NCBI GenBank assembly: GCA_041751995.1
Contig: JBGSHY010000040.1
Span: 1-60,724 of the forward strand
DNA: 60,724 bases
Direction: 5' to 3'
Source of the DNA: JANMEX01 sp041751995
GTDB taxonomy: Bacteria > Pseudomonadota > Alphaproteobacteria > Rhizobiales > Rhizobiaceae
In this document: positions 26,693-34,447 of the stretch, in pieces
Layout of the letters: every line of letters begins with the position of its first letter
Position numbering within the stretch: position 1 is the first letter of the stretch
Program-made: the position numbers and the translations under genes
The notes under the pieces: model-generated
Databases searched by the model: none
Seen by the model: only the letters and a program-made list of their open reading frames with translations
What the model was told of the DNA's origin: nothing

Positions 26693-27760
26693 TCATGGTA
26701 TTTTTTTCAGGTGAGGGGCGGCGGAAACAAGGTGAGGGGTTTGCGCGTTCCTGATCTTTTCTGAAGCCTGAGCCGCCAACTGCTTTCGGTTCGCAGTTTT
26801 TGTGTAGTGCGAGGCCATCGCTCCGCCATTCCATCCGAACAAGGCTTCAAGTTCTGCAACGGTTGCCCCTGCCTCAGCGGCGATTGTCGCCCCGATTTTA
26901 CGGAGCCCATGGGCAGACCTCTTTGAGAGCCCGGCAGCAACGCAGGCGCGCTTGAAGTAATTCCCGAATGTTTCCTTCGTGAGCGGGCTTCCGTTCTTGC
27001 CGACGATGAATGCCAGATCCCCGACAGGACCGCCATCAAGCGTTGCCGCAAGCGCCGGCAGGATCGGGATGCTTACTTCGGTATGGTTCTTTTCAGTCTT
27101 GAGTGTTGCCACGCCGTTCCGGACATGCTGCCGGCCGACCAAAACTGCGTCACCACGGCGAAGACCAGTATAGAGCAGCACATATAGCCAAACCCGCTCA
27201 TGCGAGCCTGTAGGCCATCTACGCTCGAATGCGGCAACATCTTCCATTGACCAGGCGGGGAATCCTTCTCCACCCTTTGGACGCCTTGGATTTTTCACAC
27301 CAACAGTCGGGTCGACTGTGACCAACTCCGCTTCCAGCGCCCACCTGAAAAGCCCGCGCATAGCATCAAGGAAGTTTCTGGCCTGCGACGGCGTCGTTGC
27401 CCGGTCTTCGCGGCCTTGGGCAATCATCGAGCGGGAAACGTCTCTATAGGGGTAGTCGCCAGCCGCCTCGACGACGTGCTTGAAAATGTTATCCCTCTGT
27501 CGGCGAGTGGCGGAGGACAGGCCGATGTAGTCTGTCGAGGTCCGGTATCTGGTGACAAGCCATTGAAGGCTATTAGCACCTATTACTGCCGTCCGCTGAA
27601 TGCCGGCACCAGATAAAGCCGCCAGATACGCCACGTCAAAGTCAGGCGCTCCTAAATGCGGCAGTCGCGTCCGCGCACCTTTCCCGCGCCGGAAATAGTA
27701 AACGCGCTTTCCGTGGCGGGTTATCTGGCAAGTGACGAAAGGTGGCATTTTACGGGGCAT
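26693..27760 (-). CDS. Phage tyrosine integrase
   Basis: A 355-residue site-specific recombinase. The N-terminal part is an SAM-like core-binding domain (RNFLDAMRGLFRWALEAELV). Catalytic residues: Arg in YTGLRRGDAVL near 198, Lys in LKTEKNHTE, HGLRK near 283, His and Tyr in MASHYTKTANRKQL near 318. Last gene of the minus-strand operon, next to tRNA-Leu. Start at ATG 27760 or 27748; GGAGG precedes both. Confidence 0.92.
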   Translation of the reverse strand: MPRKMPPFVTCQITRHGKRVYYFRRGKGARTRLPHLGAPDFDVAYLAALSGAGIQRTAVIGANSLQWLVTRYRTSTDYIGLSSATRRQRDNIFKHVVEAAGDYPYRDVSRSMIAQGREDRATTPSQARNFLDAMRGLFRWALEAELVTVDPTVGVKNPRRPKGGEGFPAWSMEDVAAFERRWPTGSHERVWLYVLLYTGLRRGDAVLVGRQHVRNGVATLKTEKNHTEVSIPILPALAATLDGGPVGDLAFIVGKNGSPLTKETFGNYFKRACVAAGLSKRSAHGLRKIGATIAAEAGATVAELEALFGWNGGAMASHYTKTANRKQLAAQASEKIRNAQTPHLVSAAPHLKKIP

Positions 27761-27768
27761 TCCTCCAA

Positions 27769-27939
27769 TCAAAGGCGCGGAACAGGCTTGGCAATTGGCC
27801 GCTGATCCTGTGCGCTAACAATGGGGATAAGGCGCACAACTGTCTCGCCTATCTTGACTTCCGCAACACAGTTTGCCTTGGCCGCGCCTTTAGCCAGTGC
27901 TGTCACCTGTGCGGATGATATGGTGAGGCGGGTGGTCAC
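27769..27939 (-). CDS. Small conserved phage protein before the integrase
   Basis: A 56-residue protein starting at a GTG (27939) with GGAGG 8 bases upstream; its start overlaps the upstream stop as GTGA. The sequence (VTTRLTISSAQVTALAKGAA then VAEVKIGETVVRLIP) matches a type of small gene I associate with integrases of alphaproteobacterial prophages. An excisionase role is possible but unproven: no HTH is obvious. Confidence 0.6.
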   Translation of the reverse strand: MTTRLTISSAQVTALAKGAAKANCVAEVKIGETVVRLIPIVSAQDQRPIAKPVPRL

Positions 27940-28256
27940 TTGCTTGCCTCCAATGCGCGGCGGGCGGCGCGAACAGCACCAAGCGGCGTGGTTATTTTCA
28001 TTGATGCGCAGTCTGGCAGATCGCCCCAAAGAATATTCGCCATAGCTTCATCGCCGACTACAAACGGCTTCAACGCCTCTTTCAGCGCATCCCGTTCCTG
28101 CTCTGCCTTTGCGCGGGCTGCTTCGGATGCTTCGAGGGCATCACGGCATTCAAGTATCAAATCCCGCACCGCATCATGGTCCATATATTCAGGATTGATC
28201 AATCCGCCAGCAGTTAGATAATCCTTTATGCTGTCAATTGCGTGTTCACGTGTCAT
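27936..28256 (-). CDS. Hypothetical phage protein with coiled coil
   Basis: 106 residues. The middle (LECRDALEASEAARAKAEQE) is strongly coiled-coil; an acidic helical N-terminus and a short basic tail flank it. Starts in ATGA overlap with the gene at 28253-28633. No known family. Confidence 0.55.
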   Translation of the reverse strand: MTREHAIDSIKDYLTAGGLINPEYMDHDAVRDLILECRDALEASEAARAKAEQERDALKEALKPFVVGDEAMANILWGDLPDCASMKITTPLGAVRAARRALEASK

Positions 28257-28633
28257 GATTGCTCTCTCTTGTCATATGCGGTGAGGACGGCGCGGGCTTT
28301 GTCACGGACCATTTCTGCAATTTCCCGCTGGTCGCCATCCCATTCCCATTTGATGCAATGCAGCGTTCCGTCTAACTGAAACTCCAAGTCCCGCAACGCC
28401 TCTATTGCCTGCCGTAGCAAGTCGTCAGCGGGGATGCGGACGCGGTAGGCGATGATAGGAATATTTACGTCTCCCTCTCGCCAGTTCCACATCGATGCGG
28501 CAATCTTGTTGACCACCGAAGAAGGGTTGCCATCCACGAATTTCAGGTCATACTCCCCCGCCTTCGCATCAGGAATTGGACACGGCCCACCCGCCCAATC
28601 AATCCAAGGGCCGAAATCTTTGTCGTCGCTCAT
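28253..28633 (-). CDS. Hypothetical phage protein
   Basis: 126 residues, rich in Trp in the first half (GPWIDWAGGPCPIPDAKAGE, MWNWREGDVN), helical C-terminus. ATG 28633 overlaps the stop of a 47-residue gene. The opening phrase about GGPCP is common in phage proteins of unknown role. Confidence 0.6.
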   Translation of the reverse strand: MSDDKDFGPWIDWAGGPCPIPDAKAGEYDLKFVDGNPSSVVNKIAASMWNWREGDVNIPIIAYRVRIPADDLLRQAIEALRDLEFQLDGTLHCIKWEWDGDQREIAEMVRDKARAVLTAYDKREQS

Positions 28634-28773
28634 GGTTTCCTCGCATGCCAAGGTTTTACAGGGGTGAATACGACGCCGCGCCGCGTGATGCTGGCGGACA
28701 GATTGAGCTTTGTCAGGAGCGCGACCTGCTTGGCAACGGTGACGTGCCATGGGTCCAGTTTCAGTTTGCCCAT
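28630..28773 (-). CDS. Small basic phage protein (47 aa)
   Basis: A compact gene starting at ATG 28773 with GGAGG 7 bases upstream, reading MGKLKLDPWHVTVAKQVALL and ending RGVVFTPVKPWHARKP. It overlaps its neighbours on both sides (TGATG upstream, ATGA downstream), which supports it as real despite its size. The residues look like a helix-turn-helix-sized DNA-binding protein, not confirmed. Confidence 0.55.
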   Translation of the reverse strand: MGKLKLDPWHVTVAKQVALLTKLNLSASITRRGVVFTPVKPWHARKP

Positions 28774-29186
28774 CAAAATTCCTCCATCATGAAGTCTCGG
28801 GTTGCCTTGCTGCGAAGTCTGGCAACAATGGCACCGGCCATCTCTGGATCCATGCCGTCACAAAACATGCCGTGCAGAATAACTGCGCTGAGGTATGGGT
28901 TGACGCCGTGCCGTTTCCAGAAGTCCAACTCATTCCCGGCGTGCTGGTTGGCATGCAAATGAGCATGTAACGGGAGCGCAAATCGATCCGACGCCTTCTG
29001 GCTTTTGCCTCGGCCGAAGTGCCCCCAATTGACGTTTGTTGTCGATAGGTGAGCGGCCTGGACGGGCGTGCGGCCGGAGATGCAGCACGGCAACTTGTGC
29101 AGCCATGCGAGATAGTCGCTATCCTTGGCGGGCTTTGTCTTCGGTCGGATGCCGGCGTTTTCGCCGTAGTTCACGCGAAAGCTCAT
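28773..29186 (-). CDS. DUF968-type phage HNH-like protein
   Basis: 137 residues with the DUF968 pattern: YLAWLHKLPCCISGRTPVQA, AAHLSTTN, then FALPLHAHLHANQHAGNELD and FWKRHG. The conserved Cys/His set suggests an HNH-like zinc nuclease fold. In lambdoid phages this family is in the recombination module; here it lies downstream of Bet. Confidence 0.8.
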   Translation of the reverse strand: MSFRVNYGENAGIRPKTKPAKDSDYLAWLHKLPCCISGRTPVQAAHLSTTNVNWGHFGRGKSQKASDRFALPLHAHLHANQHAGNELDFWKRHGVNPYLSAVILHGMFCDGMDPEMAGAIVARLRSKATRDFMMEEF

Positions 29187-29965
29187 TTGAAATCCACTTC
29201 CTGCATGCCGGCAAAACCGGACAGCATTGTTCTGGCTTGGTCGGCCGTCACCTTTCCCCGAATCAAATTGTCGGTAACCACCACAATCGATCGAACGGTA
29301 TCAAGGTTGTTCGGCAGCGCGTCTTTGTAGGAATTCTTCGCCATCTCCAGAGAGCCGCGCCGGTCCATTGCCGACAGGGTTTCGTTGTTGGCGAGATCCC
29401 AAAGTTTGGTCGCGCATTCCTTGATAATTACCGCAGCCTCATCAGCAGTCGGCTCGTTCTTGGCCGGCTCGACGGGTGCTTCCGTTGTTTCGGGCTTCTC
29501 CGGCTCAGGTGCCTGCTCTGGGGTGGCGTAGTCGGTCTGCTCGGCCTCAGCTTCCATCGTGAGAGGATCGACACCTGTGATGCCCTGCAGGACGGCCATG
29601 GCATCCTCGAAATACTTCTCGAACTCCGGAGCATCGAGGCTCATCAGGCTGCGCGGTTCAACGCGCCATTTGCCATCGACTCCTTTGAAGTTTTCCGTCA
29701 CACCAAGGGCGAGTTTGAGCGCTGATGACGCCTGCTTTGAATTCTTCCACGGCGTCGGGCAGTCCTTCACCACCCGGTTTAAGATTGCCCAATACTTCCG
29801 GAGAAGTTTCATGTTGTGGTCTTGCGTCGGCGTGCACCAGACCTCGGATCCAAGGCGGTAGGACGACAGCCGTTCTGCATCAAACGATGTGACGGGCTCC
29901 AAGCCGCGTGTGGTTATCCGTAGCCGCAAGGCCGGTGCATCAGACTTTTCCGTCGACTTTGCCAT
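29183..29965 (-). CDS. DUF1367-like phage protein with acidic linker
   Basis: 260 residues. The N-terminal 110 (DHNMKLLRKYWAILNRVVKD, then SLMSLDAPEFEKYFEDAMAV) resemble DUF1367, a phage recombination-module family. A Glu/Pro/Ala linker (about 140-175) joins a second helical domain (SLEMAKNSYKDALPNNLDTV). Overlaps DUF968 gene by 4 bases. The two-domain layout may represent a fusion. Confidence 0.5.
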   Translation of the reverse strand: MAKSTEKSDAPALRLRITTRGLEPVTSFDAERLSSYRLGSEVWCTPTQDHNMKLLRKYWAILNRVVKDCPTPWKNSKQASSALKLALGVTENFKGVDGKWRVEPRSLMSLDAPEFEKYFEDAMAVLQGITGVDPLTMEAEAEQTDYATPEQAPEPEKPETTEAPVEPAKNEPTADEAAVIIKECATKLWDLANNETLSAMDRRGSLEMAKNSYKDALPNNLDTVRSIVVVTDNLIRGKVTADQARTMLSGFAGMQEVDFK

Positions 29966-30399
29966 CAGAACGCCCTCAGTACCTGGTAGACAGACAGGGC
30001 GCCTTGGCCGCCCTTGCGGATCAACTTGATCTGCTTAGACAAGGTGAGGCGTGAAGCCGTCTTGTAGTATTTGACAGGCTCGATCCCGAGGGAGTCGGAA
30101 ATCATCTTTGCATTGACCGAGACCTCGCCGCGCGGGTTCATGTTCTTGACCATCCAAGCCATGACGGCATCGGGGATGCTCTGGTCTTCACGGATATCAA
30201 CCGCGACGGCTGGAGTGGCTGGAGACGATTCGACCGGCTTCTTTTCGAGAAGGGTGCCGAAGTGCTGCTGGACCAAAGCGTTTGCAGTCATGCCTTTGGC
30301 CTTCGCCATACGTTCGATGCGGGCGTTCTCGGCGCGATTGCAGCGCACCGTGAACCGGTAGATCAGTTCCCTTTCTTCAACGCCTATTATCAAGTTCAT
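29965..30399 (-). CDS. Hypothetical phage DNA-binding-like protein
   Basis: 144 residues from ATG 30399 (a GTG at 30423 is an alternative; neither has an ideally spaced ribosome site). RFTVRCNRAENARIERMAKA and KGMTANALVQQHF look like a ribbon-helix-helix/MetJ-Arc type segment, followed by a winged-helix-like C-terminus (DSLGIEPVKYYKTASRLTLS). Unknown function. Confidence 0.5.
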   Translation of the reverse strand: MNLIIGVEERELIYRFTVRCNRAENARIERMAKAKGMTANALVQQHFGTLLEKKPVESSPATPAVAVDIREDQSIPDAVMAWMVKNMNPRGEVSVNAKMISDSLGIEPVKYYKTASRLTLSKQIKLIRKGGQGALSVYQVLRAF

Positions 30400-30823
30400 C
30401 TCCTGCCGGTATTGGCCACCCACGCGATGGGCACCCGTGGGTTTTGAAGGCCAAGATCATTGTCGAGTGGCTTCGGTTGAATAGTTTTCCGAGCGATACA
30501 GACGAAAGCCGGTCCTGTGAAAACTCGGCTGCAAGCGTAAGGATGACGCCGACGCGAGGGGCAAGAAGGCGCTTTGGTCCGTCGGCTCTGGTAATCTCAC
30601 CGACGTCCAACCCGCGTTCCGCACAGATCTCGTGAAGGCGACGGGTTGGGGATCCTGGAATGTCGGCGAGTTTTGGCTTTGCTGGCACCGCGGCCTTGAC
30701 CTGCAGGGGCGCCGGCTTTGGCTCGGCTGGTTTCGGCCGCTTTGGTGAACGCAGATCCATCTCGGGATCATAGATGCCGGTCGGTTTCCAAAGGCGGGAT
30801 CGGGCTCCGGTGTGAAGGCTCAT
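30377..30823 (-). CDS. DnaA C-terminal-domain-like protein
   Basis: 148 residues from ATG 30823, preceded by GGAGG. After a Pro/Lys-rich N-terminal half, residues about 75-130 match a Bac_DnaA_C-type HTH: RRLHEICAERGLDVGEITRA, APRVGVILTLAAEFSQDRLS, then LGKLFNRSHSTMILAFK with the SHST(M/V) DnaA-box reading helix. The chromosomal initiator uses this helix to bind DnaA boxes; a phage carrying it alone could target an origin or repress. The end overlaps the next gene by 23 bases. Confidence 0.65.
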   Translation of the reverse strand: MSLHTGARSRLWKPTGIYDPEMDLRSPKRPKPAEPKPAPLQVKAAVPAKPKLADIPGSPTRRLHEICAERGLDVGEITRADGPKRLLAPRVGVILTLAAEFSQDRLSSVSLGKLFNRSHSTMILAFKTHGCPSRGWPIPAGDELDNRR

Positions 30824-31178
30824 CGCAATGCCTCCGGGTATTGGCGGATCATCAGATCCTCCGGGATCATGTCGTCGGTTGGACGTTGTGCGCCGACCTG
30901 CTTCATGAAAAACGCCGTAAAGGAGCGTCGGCATTGATCTTTAAGCGATCGCGGCCATGCTCGGCGAAGAACTTGCCGGCGTCACGCTGCCATTTCAGAA
31001 CATCGTTCCACGGTCCCTTGGTCAGAACTCTTGGAGCGTCGTTGCCCCATGCATTCTTTCCGGTGCGCTTGGCAAATGCCTCGGCATAGCAGTTATCACA
31101 CCCCGGCCCGACATTGGTGCAGCCGATCCAGGGATTGAGTGTGGAATCGGTCCACGCGATCTTTGTTCTTTCAGCCAT
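30820..31178 (-). pseudogene. Gp37/Gp68 (DUF5131) phage gene with internal deletion
   Basis: The gene opens normally (MAERTKIAWTDSTLNPWIGC then GCDNCYAEAFAKRTG, the radical-SAM-like Cys motif), but the frame ends at 30903 after 91 residues; intact members are about 230-350. Directly after, in another frame, lies what looks like the family's C-terminus: DQC...AFFMKQVG, then MIPEDLMIRQYPEALR, stopping at 30820. The middle has been deleted with a frame change. Confidence 0.65.
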
Positions 31179-31299
31179 TTGCTTTATCTCCTGTCGGAGC
31201 CGGCAACGCCTTGAATACAAGTGTCACCACGACGACGGGGAACAGGTACGACTGAGCCTGAAGGCTGAGCGCCGGTTCGATGAGGTTTGATGCTTCCAT
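31171..31299 (-). CDS. Small hydrophobic phage protein (42 aa)
   Basis: ATG 31299 with GGAG 10 bases upstream; the product has one short hydrophobic helix (SYLFPVVVVTLVFKALP) and ends overlapping the DUF5131 start by 8 bases. It starts 3 bases after the stop of the preceding gene. Possibly a small membrane protein. Confidence 0.4.
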   Translation of the reverse strand: MEASNLIEPALSLQAQSYLFPVVVVTLVFKALPAPTGDKANG

Positions 31300-31301
31300 A
31301 A

Positions 31302-31667
31302 TCACACCGCTCCGATCACTTCGGCGTAGAAGCGGGCCATCTTCTTGCTATGGAGCAAGCCGCGCGGGTGAATGAGCGCGCGGAATTCCCGCTGGTCCGA
31401 ATCCGAAAGCTCGAAGTATCGCTTCTTGTCGGCAATAACCCGCTGTTGGCGAAGCCGGCGGCGAACCTCGCGGTCGCCGTTCGGGGTGGCAACGTGATGA
31501 CGGGAGCGCCATGTCTTTTCCGCGCGTGACACCACCGTCTTGCGCATCTTGCGTTTGGGCTCATCAACCGGAGCGCTGGTAGCAACACTTACCGGATGTG
31601 AGGCAGCAAGTGACATGCCCACGATTGCCGACATGGCGGATAGAAAACCAAATGACCGTTTGAACAA
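31302..31667 (-). CDS. Hypothetical secreted basic protein
   Basis: 121 residues with an N-terminal signal-like segment (FKRSFGFLSAMSAIVGMSLA) followed by a strongly basic region (KRKMRKTVVSRAEKTWRSRH, VRRRLRQQRVIADKKRY). It sits directly behind the Bet gene. No recognised family. Confidence 0.5.
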   Translation of the reverse strand: MFKRSFGFLSAMSAIVGMSLAASHPVSVATSAPVDEPKRKMRKTVVSRAEKTWRSRHHVATPNGDREVRRRLRQQRVIADKKRYFELSDSDQREFRALIHPRGLLHSKKMARFYAEVIGAV

Positions 31668-31669
31668 GA

Positions 31670-32545
31670 TCAGCGTCCTTTCTTGATTGCGTCGAGGCGA
31701 TCGCGCTTCATGCCGTGAGCGATTGTCAGGCTGTCGGCGTCGTGGGTGAGGGTGGCTTCAACATCGAGATTGGACCAAGCCACCTCGACATCATCGTCTG
31801 TCGCCGAATTGTTCATCCAGGTTTCGACTGTGCCAAGGAATTTATCGATTGGCTGCTCGACGCGCTCAGCGGGCTTCTGCGGCTCGTTTTCGATTGTGAC
31901 CTGAGCGGCCGGTTTTGACGCATGCGTTATTGCCGGCGGCTTCGGCGGAACCGGTGTCTTTGGCTGCTGTAGTGTTGCCGGAGATGCCTCACGCATGTCG
32001 GCAAAGCGCTCGGCTTCGTCTTCATCGTAAATGCCGGAGAACCCGAAAGCATAGCGCGCGCACTGGATCAGTGATTTGTGGCGCAACATCCGGTGAGACA
32101 TTTGCCAAGGTTCCGTCGGCCGCTTGCATTCAGACAGGTATTCGGTGACCTCGATTGGCCGCGACCGATCCTTGCGGTAGATGCGGCATGTCGTCGAGAA
32201 CAGCGCACCCTTGTCGTCATGGTCCACGGCAAACTCAAGACCATCCATTGCCGGATGCGAATTGATCATGTTTGCCCACCCGTCCAGGCTGACGATTGGA
32301 ACAATCCCGCCACCCTTGGCGGCAAAGGCGTAGATCTCCTTTGTCAACGGATTGAGGTTGTAGTTTTTGGCGACCAAAAGGAACGCCGCAAACTCCTCCT
32401 TCGATGGGATCTTGCCGTTCTTGTCTGGGCGCATACACGTCGCCCGGACGACGGCTTCAAAGGCGTTCGGCTCCATGTTGAACCGGTTCGACATATCGAT
32501 CAGTACCGACTTCGGCACTCGCTCTTGCTGGACAATGGCGTTCAT
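31670..32545 (-). CDS. bet: Phage recombinase, Bet/RecT family
   Basis: A 291-residue single-strand annealing protein. The diagnostic region is FAAFLLVAKNYNLNPLTKEI-YAFAAKGGGIVPIVSLDGW, followed by RRMLRHKSLIQCARYAFGFSG-type sequence (here MSHRMLRHKSLIQCARYAF). A Pro/Lys-rich linker and a divergent C-terminal domain follow. No Exo or Gam homologue is evident beside it; the neighbouring coiled-coil protein (32774) is the nearest candidate partner. Confidence 0.85.
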   Translation of the reverse strand: MNAIVQQERVPKSVLIDMSNRFNMEPNAFEAVVRATCMRPDKNGKIPSKEEFAAFLLVAKNYNLNPLTKEIYAFAAKGGGIVPIVSLDGWANMINSHPAMDGLEFAVDHDDKGALFSTTCRIYRKDRSRPIEVTEYLSECKRPTEPWQMSHRMLRHKSLIQCARYAFGFSGIYDEDEAERFADMREASPATLQQPKTPVPPKPPAITHASKPAAQVTIENEPQKPAERVEQPIDKFLGTVETWMNNSATDDDVEVAWSNLDVEATLTHDADSLTIAHGMKRDRLDAIKKGR

Positions 32546-32772
32546 GACTTGGCTCCTGCCTCAACGGCGCGGACGATGAACTGTTGTGCCAGAGGTGATG
32601 ATTTCTTGATCGCGGCAACCGTGACGGCAGCTTCGCCGCGCGACGTCTTCACGATCACGGTTTGGCCGACCTCGACCGGAACCCGCGAATAGTAGTCGTA
32701 GGTCTTACCGCCGAACGCGAACTGGACGGCGACGATGATTGGGGGTGATAGCTCCTGCGTGCCTTCAGTCAT
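32542..32772 (-). CDS. Hypothetical phage protein, OB-like
   Basis: 76 residues from ATG 32772. IIVAVQFAFGGKTYDYYSRV then VEVGQTVIVKTSRGEAAVTV recalls the short beta-rich 3'-end-binding domain of PriA, which is inference from pattern alone. It overlaps bet by 4 bases and follows the coiled-coil gene by one base, so it belongs to the recombination unit. Confidence 0.5.
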   Translation of the reverse strand: MTEGTQELSPPIIVAVQFAFGGKTYDYYSRVPVEVGQTVIVKTSRGEAAVTVAAIKKSSPLAQQFIVRAVEAGAKS

Positions 32773-32773
32773 T

Positions 32774-33883
32774 TCAGACAACCTTTTCTTCTGAGTGGAT
32801 CCGCATGCCTGGCAGTTTGAAATCAGCCTTGGCAGCGCGATTGGCGAGCGACTGGACCAATTCCTTGACCTCGTCACGGTCCTTCAGGGCCATCAAAAGG
32901 ATGTCGTAATCCTCGATGACGGCCGACTTGAATGTGCGAGTGGCGACCTTTGCCCCGGTGCGGCCAGCTTGGAAATTTTGGGCCACCGATTCCTTGGCTT
33001 TCAGATCTGCAGCGTCTTGCAGTGCCTTGGCTTCGGCCATTGCCTTTTCAGCCAACTCGACGGTGGCAGGACTCGGTTCGCCGAAAAAGTCAGCAATGTC
33101 GCTCTTGTACCGAGACTCCTCGGCTGCAGCCTTTGCCTCATCGATCTTCTTCTGAGCGGCAATACGGAGGGCTTCTTCCTCCTCGCGTGCTTTGCGGGCT
33201 CGGGCTTCCTCAATCCGGCGCTGTTCCGCCGCAAAGGTATCGATGCTGCGCTTCAATTTGGTCGATAGCGCCTTCGGTTCTTCCTTCAGTTCACGCCAGC
33301 GTTCGTCAACGGCGCGGCCAGCATCGAGGTGTGGGCGCTTTTCAATGCCGTGAAATTCTTCGGCGCGCTTAGTTATGTCGGAGAGACGTTTTGCCCAGAT
33401 CGCGGCACGATCTGCATCATCCTGAGTGGCAACCGGCTTCTTCAGAAACTCCTCGGCCATTTCCTTTTCGCCGAGATATTCGATACGCAGCTTTTCGTAG
33501 TCATCGGCCGTTTCGGAATTGTCGCCGATACCTGGCGCCGCCTTTGGCTCGTCAGCAAACCCCTTGCCATCCATTGCCTTTTCGTAGGCTTCGTAGCTGA
33601 TCGGGTTGCGGCAGGCGAACGTCCAAAGTGCGTTGATGTCACGCACTTCCTTGCCAGACCGGTAGGCGATCATGGTGTCGGAATTTTCAGGATAGAAGAA
33701 CGCAACAGGCTCCCATGGTGAGTCCTTCTTGCGGACACGGAAGTAACCTTGCTGCGGCTCGGATTCGTGGACGCGAAGGGCGACACCGCCGATCAGTTCG
33801 GGGTGGGCGAGGGCTTCGGTCCACCAGCGCCAAGGATCGACGACCTTGTTTGCGATCGATCCGATTGATTGGAATTCAGTCAT
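32774..33883 (-). CDS. Long coiled-coil phage protein
   Basis: 369 residues. The N-terminal third is compact (DPWRWWTEALAHPELIGGVA, PENSDTMIAYRSGKEVRDIN). From about 150 to 310 it is a long charged coiled coil (RRIEEARARKAREEEEALRI, AQKKIDEAKAAAEESR). Such proteins accompany recombination genes in alphaproteobacterial phages; the function is unknown. ATG 33883 follows GAGGAACCCA. Confidence 0.6.
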   Translation of the reverse strand: MTEFQSIGSIANKVVDPWRWWTEALAHPELIGGVALRVHESEPQQGYFRVRKKDSPWEPVAFFYPENSDTMIAYRSGKEVRDINALWTFACRNPISYEAYEKAMDGKGFADEPKAAPGIGDNSETADDYEKLRIEYLGEKEMAEEFLKKPVATQDDADRAAIWAKRLSDITKRAEEFHGIEKRPHLDAGRAVDERWRELKEEPKALSTKLKRSIDTFAAEQRRIEEARARKAREEEEALRIAAQKKIDEAKAAAEESRYKSDIADFFGEPSPATVELAEKAMAEAKALQDAADLKAKESVAQNFQAGRTGAKVATRTFKSAVIEDYDILLMALKDRDEVKELVQSLANRAAKADFKLPGMRIHSEEKVV

Positions 33884-33891
33884 TGGGTTCC

Positions 33892-34083
33892 TCATGGTTG
33901 GGTTGCCATCGCTTCCGCGATAAATTCTTGTTTGACGGACCAAGCGACACTCTCGGTCCATCGCTTGATCGGTTCTCTTGCAGGGCGGCCGGCCATCCGG
34001 TTCGCCACATACATTTCTTGCGCTCGGGAAAACTTCAGCCAGATTTTGAAGGCTTCAGCCTCGATCCACGGATCCTCATTCAT
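33892..34083 (-). CDS. Small phage protein (63 aa)
   Basis: MNEDPWIEAEAFKIWLKFSR then MAGRPAREPIKRW. Helical and Trp-rich; starts in an overlap with the upstream stop at 34080. Real by context and tight packing; unknown family. Confidence 0.5.
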   Translation of the reverse strand: MNEDPWIEAEAFKIWLKFSRAQEMYVANRMAGRPAREPIKRWTESVAWSVKQEFIAEAMATQP

Positions 34084-34268
34084 GCCCTCTCCGGATCGGT
34101 GAGGTTCAGGTAAGTCGTCCGCAAATAGGCGCGCACGCCGTCCGGCAGCGGTCCGGCCAAAGCCTTCTCGATCTGCTCTATGCGGTCATCCAGCGGTAGG
34201 TTTTCGAGCGCGGTCTCGTAGCGGGCGATCTCTCGCTGGTCGGCGTTCATTGAGTGTTCGAAGCTCAT
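34080..34268 (-). CDS. Small phage protein (62 aa)
   Basis: A highly charged helical product (DQREIARYETALENLPLDDR then IEQIEKALAG). ATGA overlap with the upstream gene. No recognised family. Confidence 0.5.
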   Translation of the reverse strand: MSFEHSMNADQREIARYETALENLPLDDRIEQIEKALAGPLPDGVRAYLRTTYLNLTDPERA

Positions 34269-34447
34269 TGCTCGACCTCCGGCATTTCACGGAGAAGCGC
34301 TTCGTAATATTGAACCCGCTCCCGCGCCTGAGACTTCGCCTCCATCATACGGTCGAAGCTGTCGATCATGTCGGACAGTTCAAGTTTGCCCTTCCAGTGA
34401 TCTATGCGGGCAAGGATGAATTCGCGGGTGAGTGGTGCGTCAGACAT
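34265..34447 (-). CDS. Small phage protein (60 aa)
   Basis: MSDAPLTREFILARIDHWKG then AKSQARERVQYYEALL, predicted helical. ATG 34447 overlaps the end of the ProQ gene by 8 bases. Unknown role. Confidence 0.5.
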   Translation of the reverse strand: MSDAPLTREFILARIDHWKGKLELSDMIDSFDRMMEAKSQARERVQYYEALLREMPEVEQ

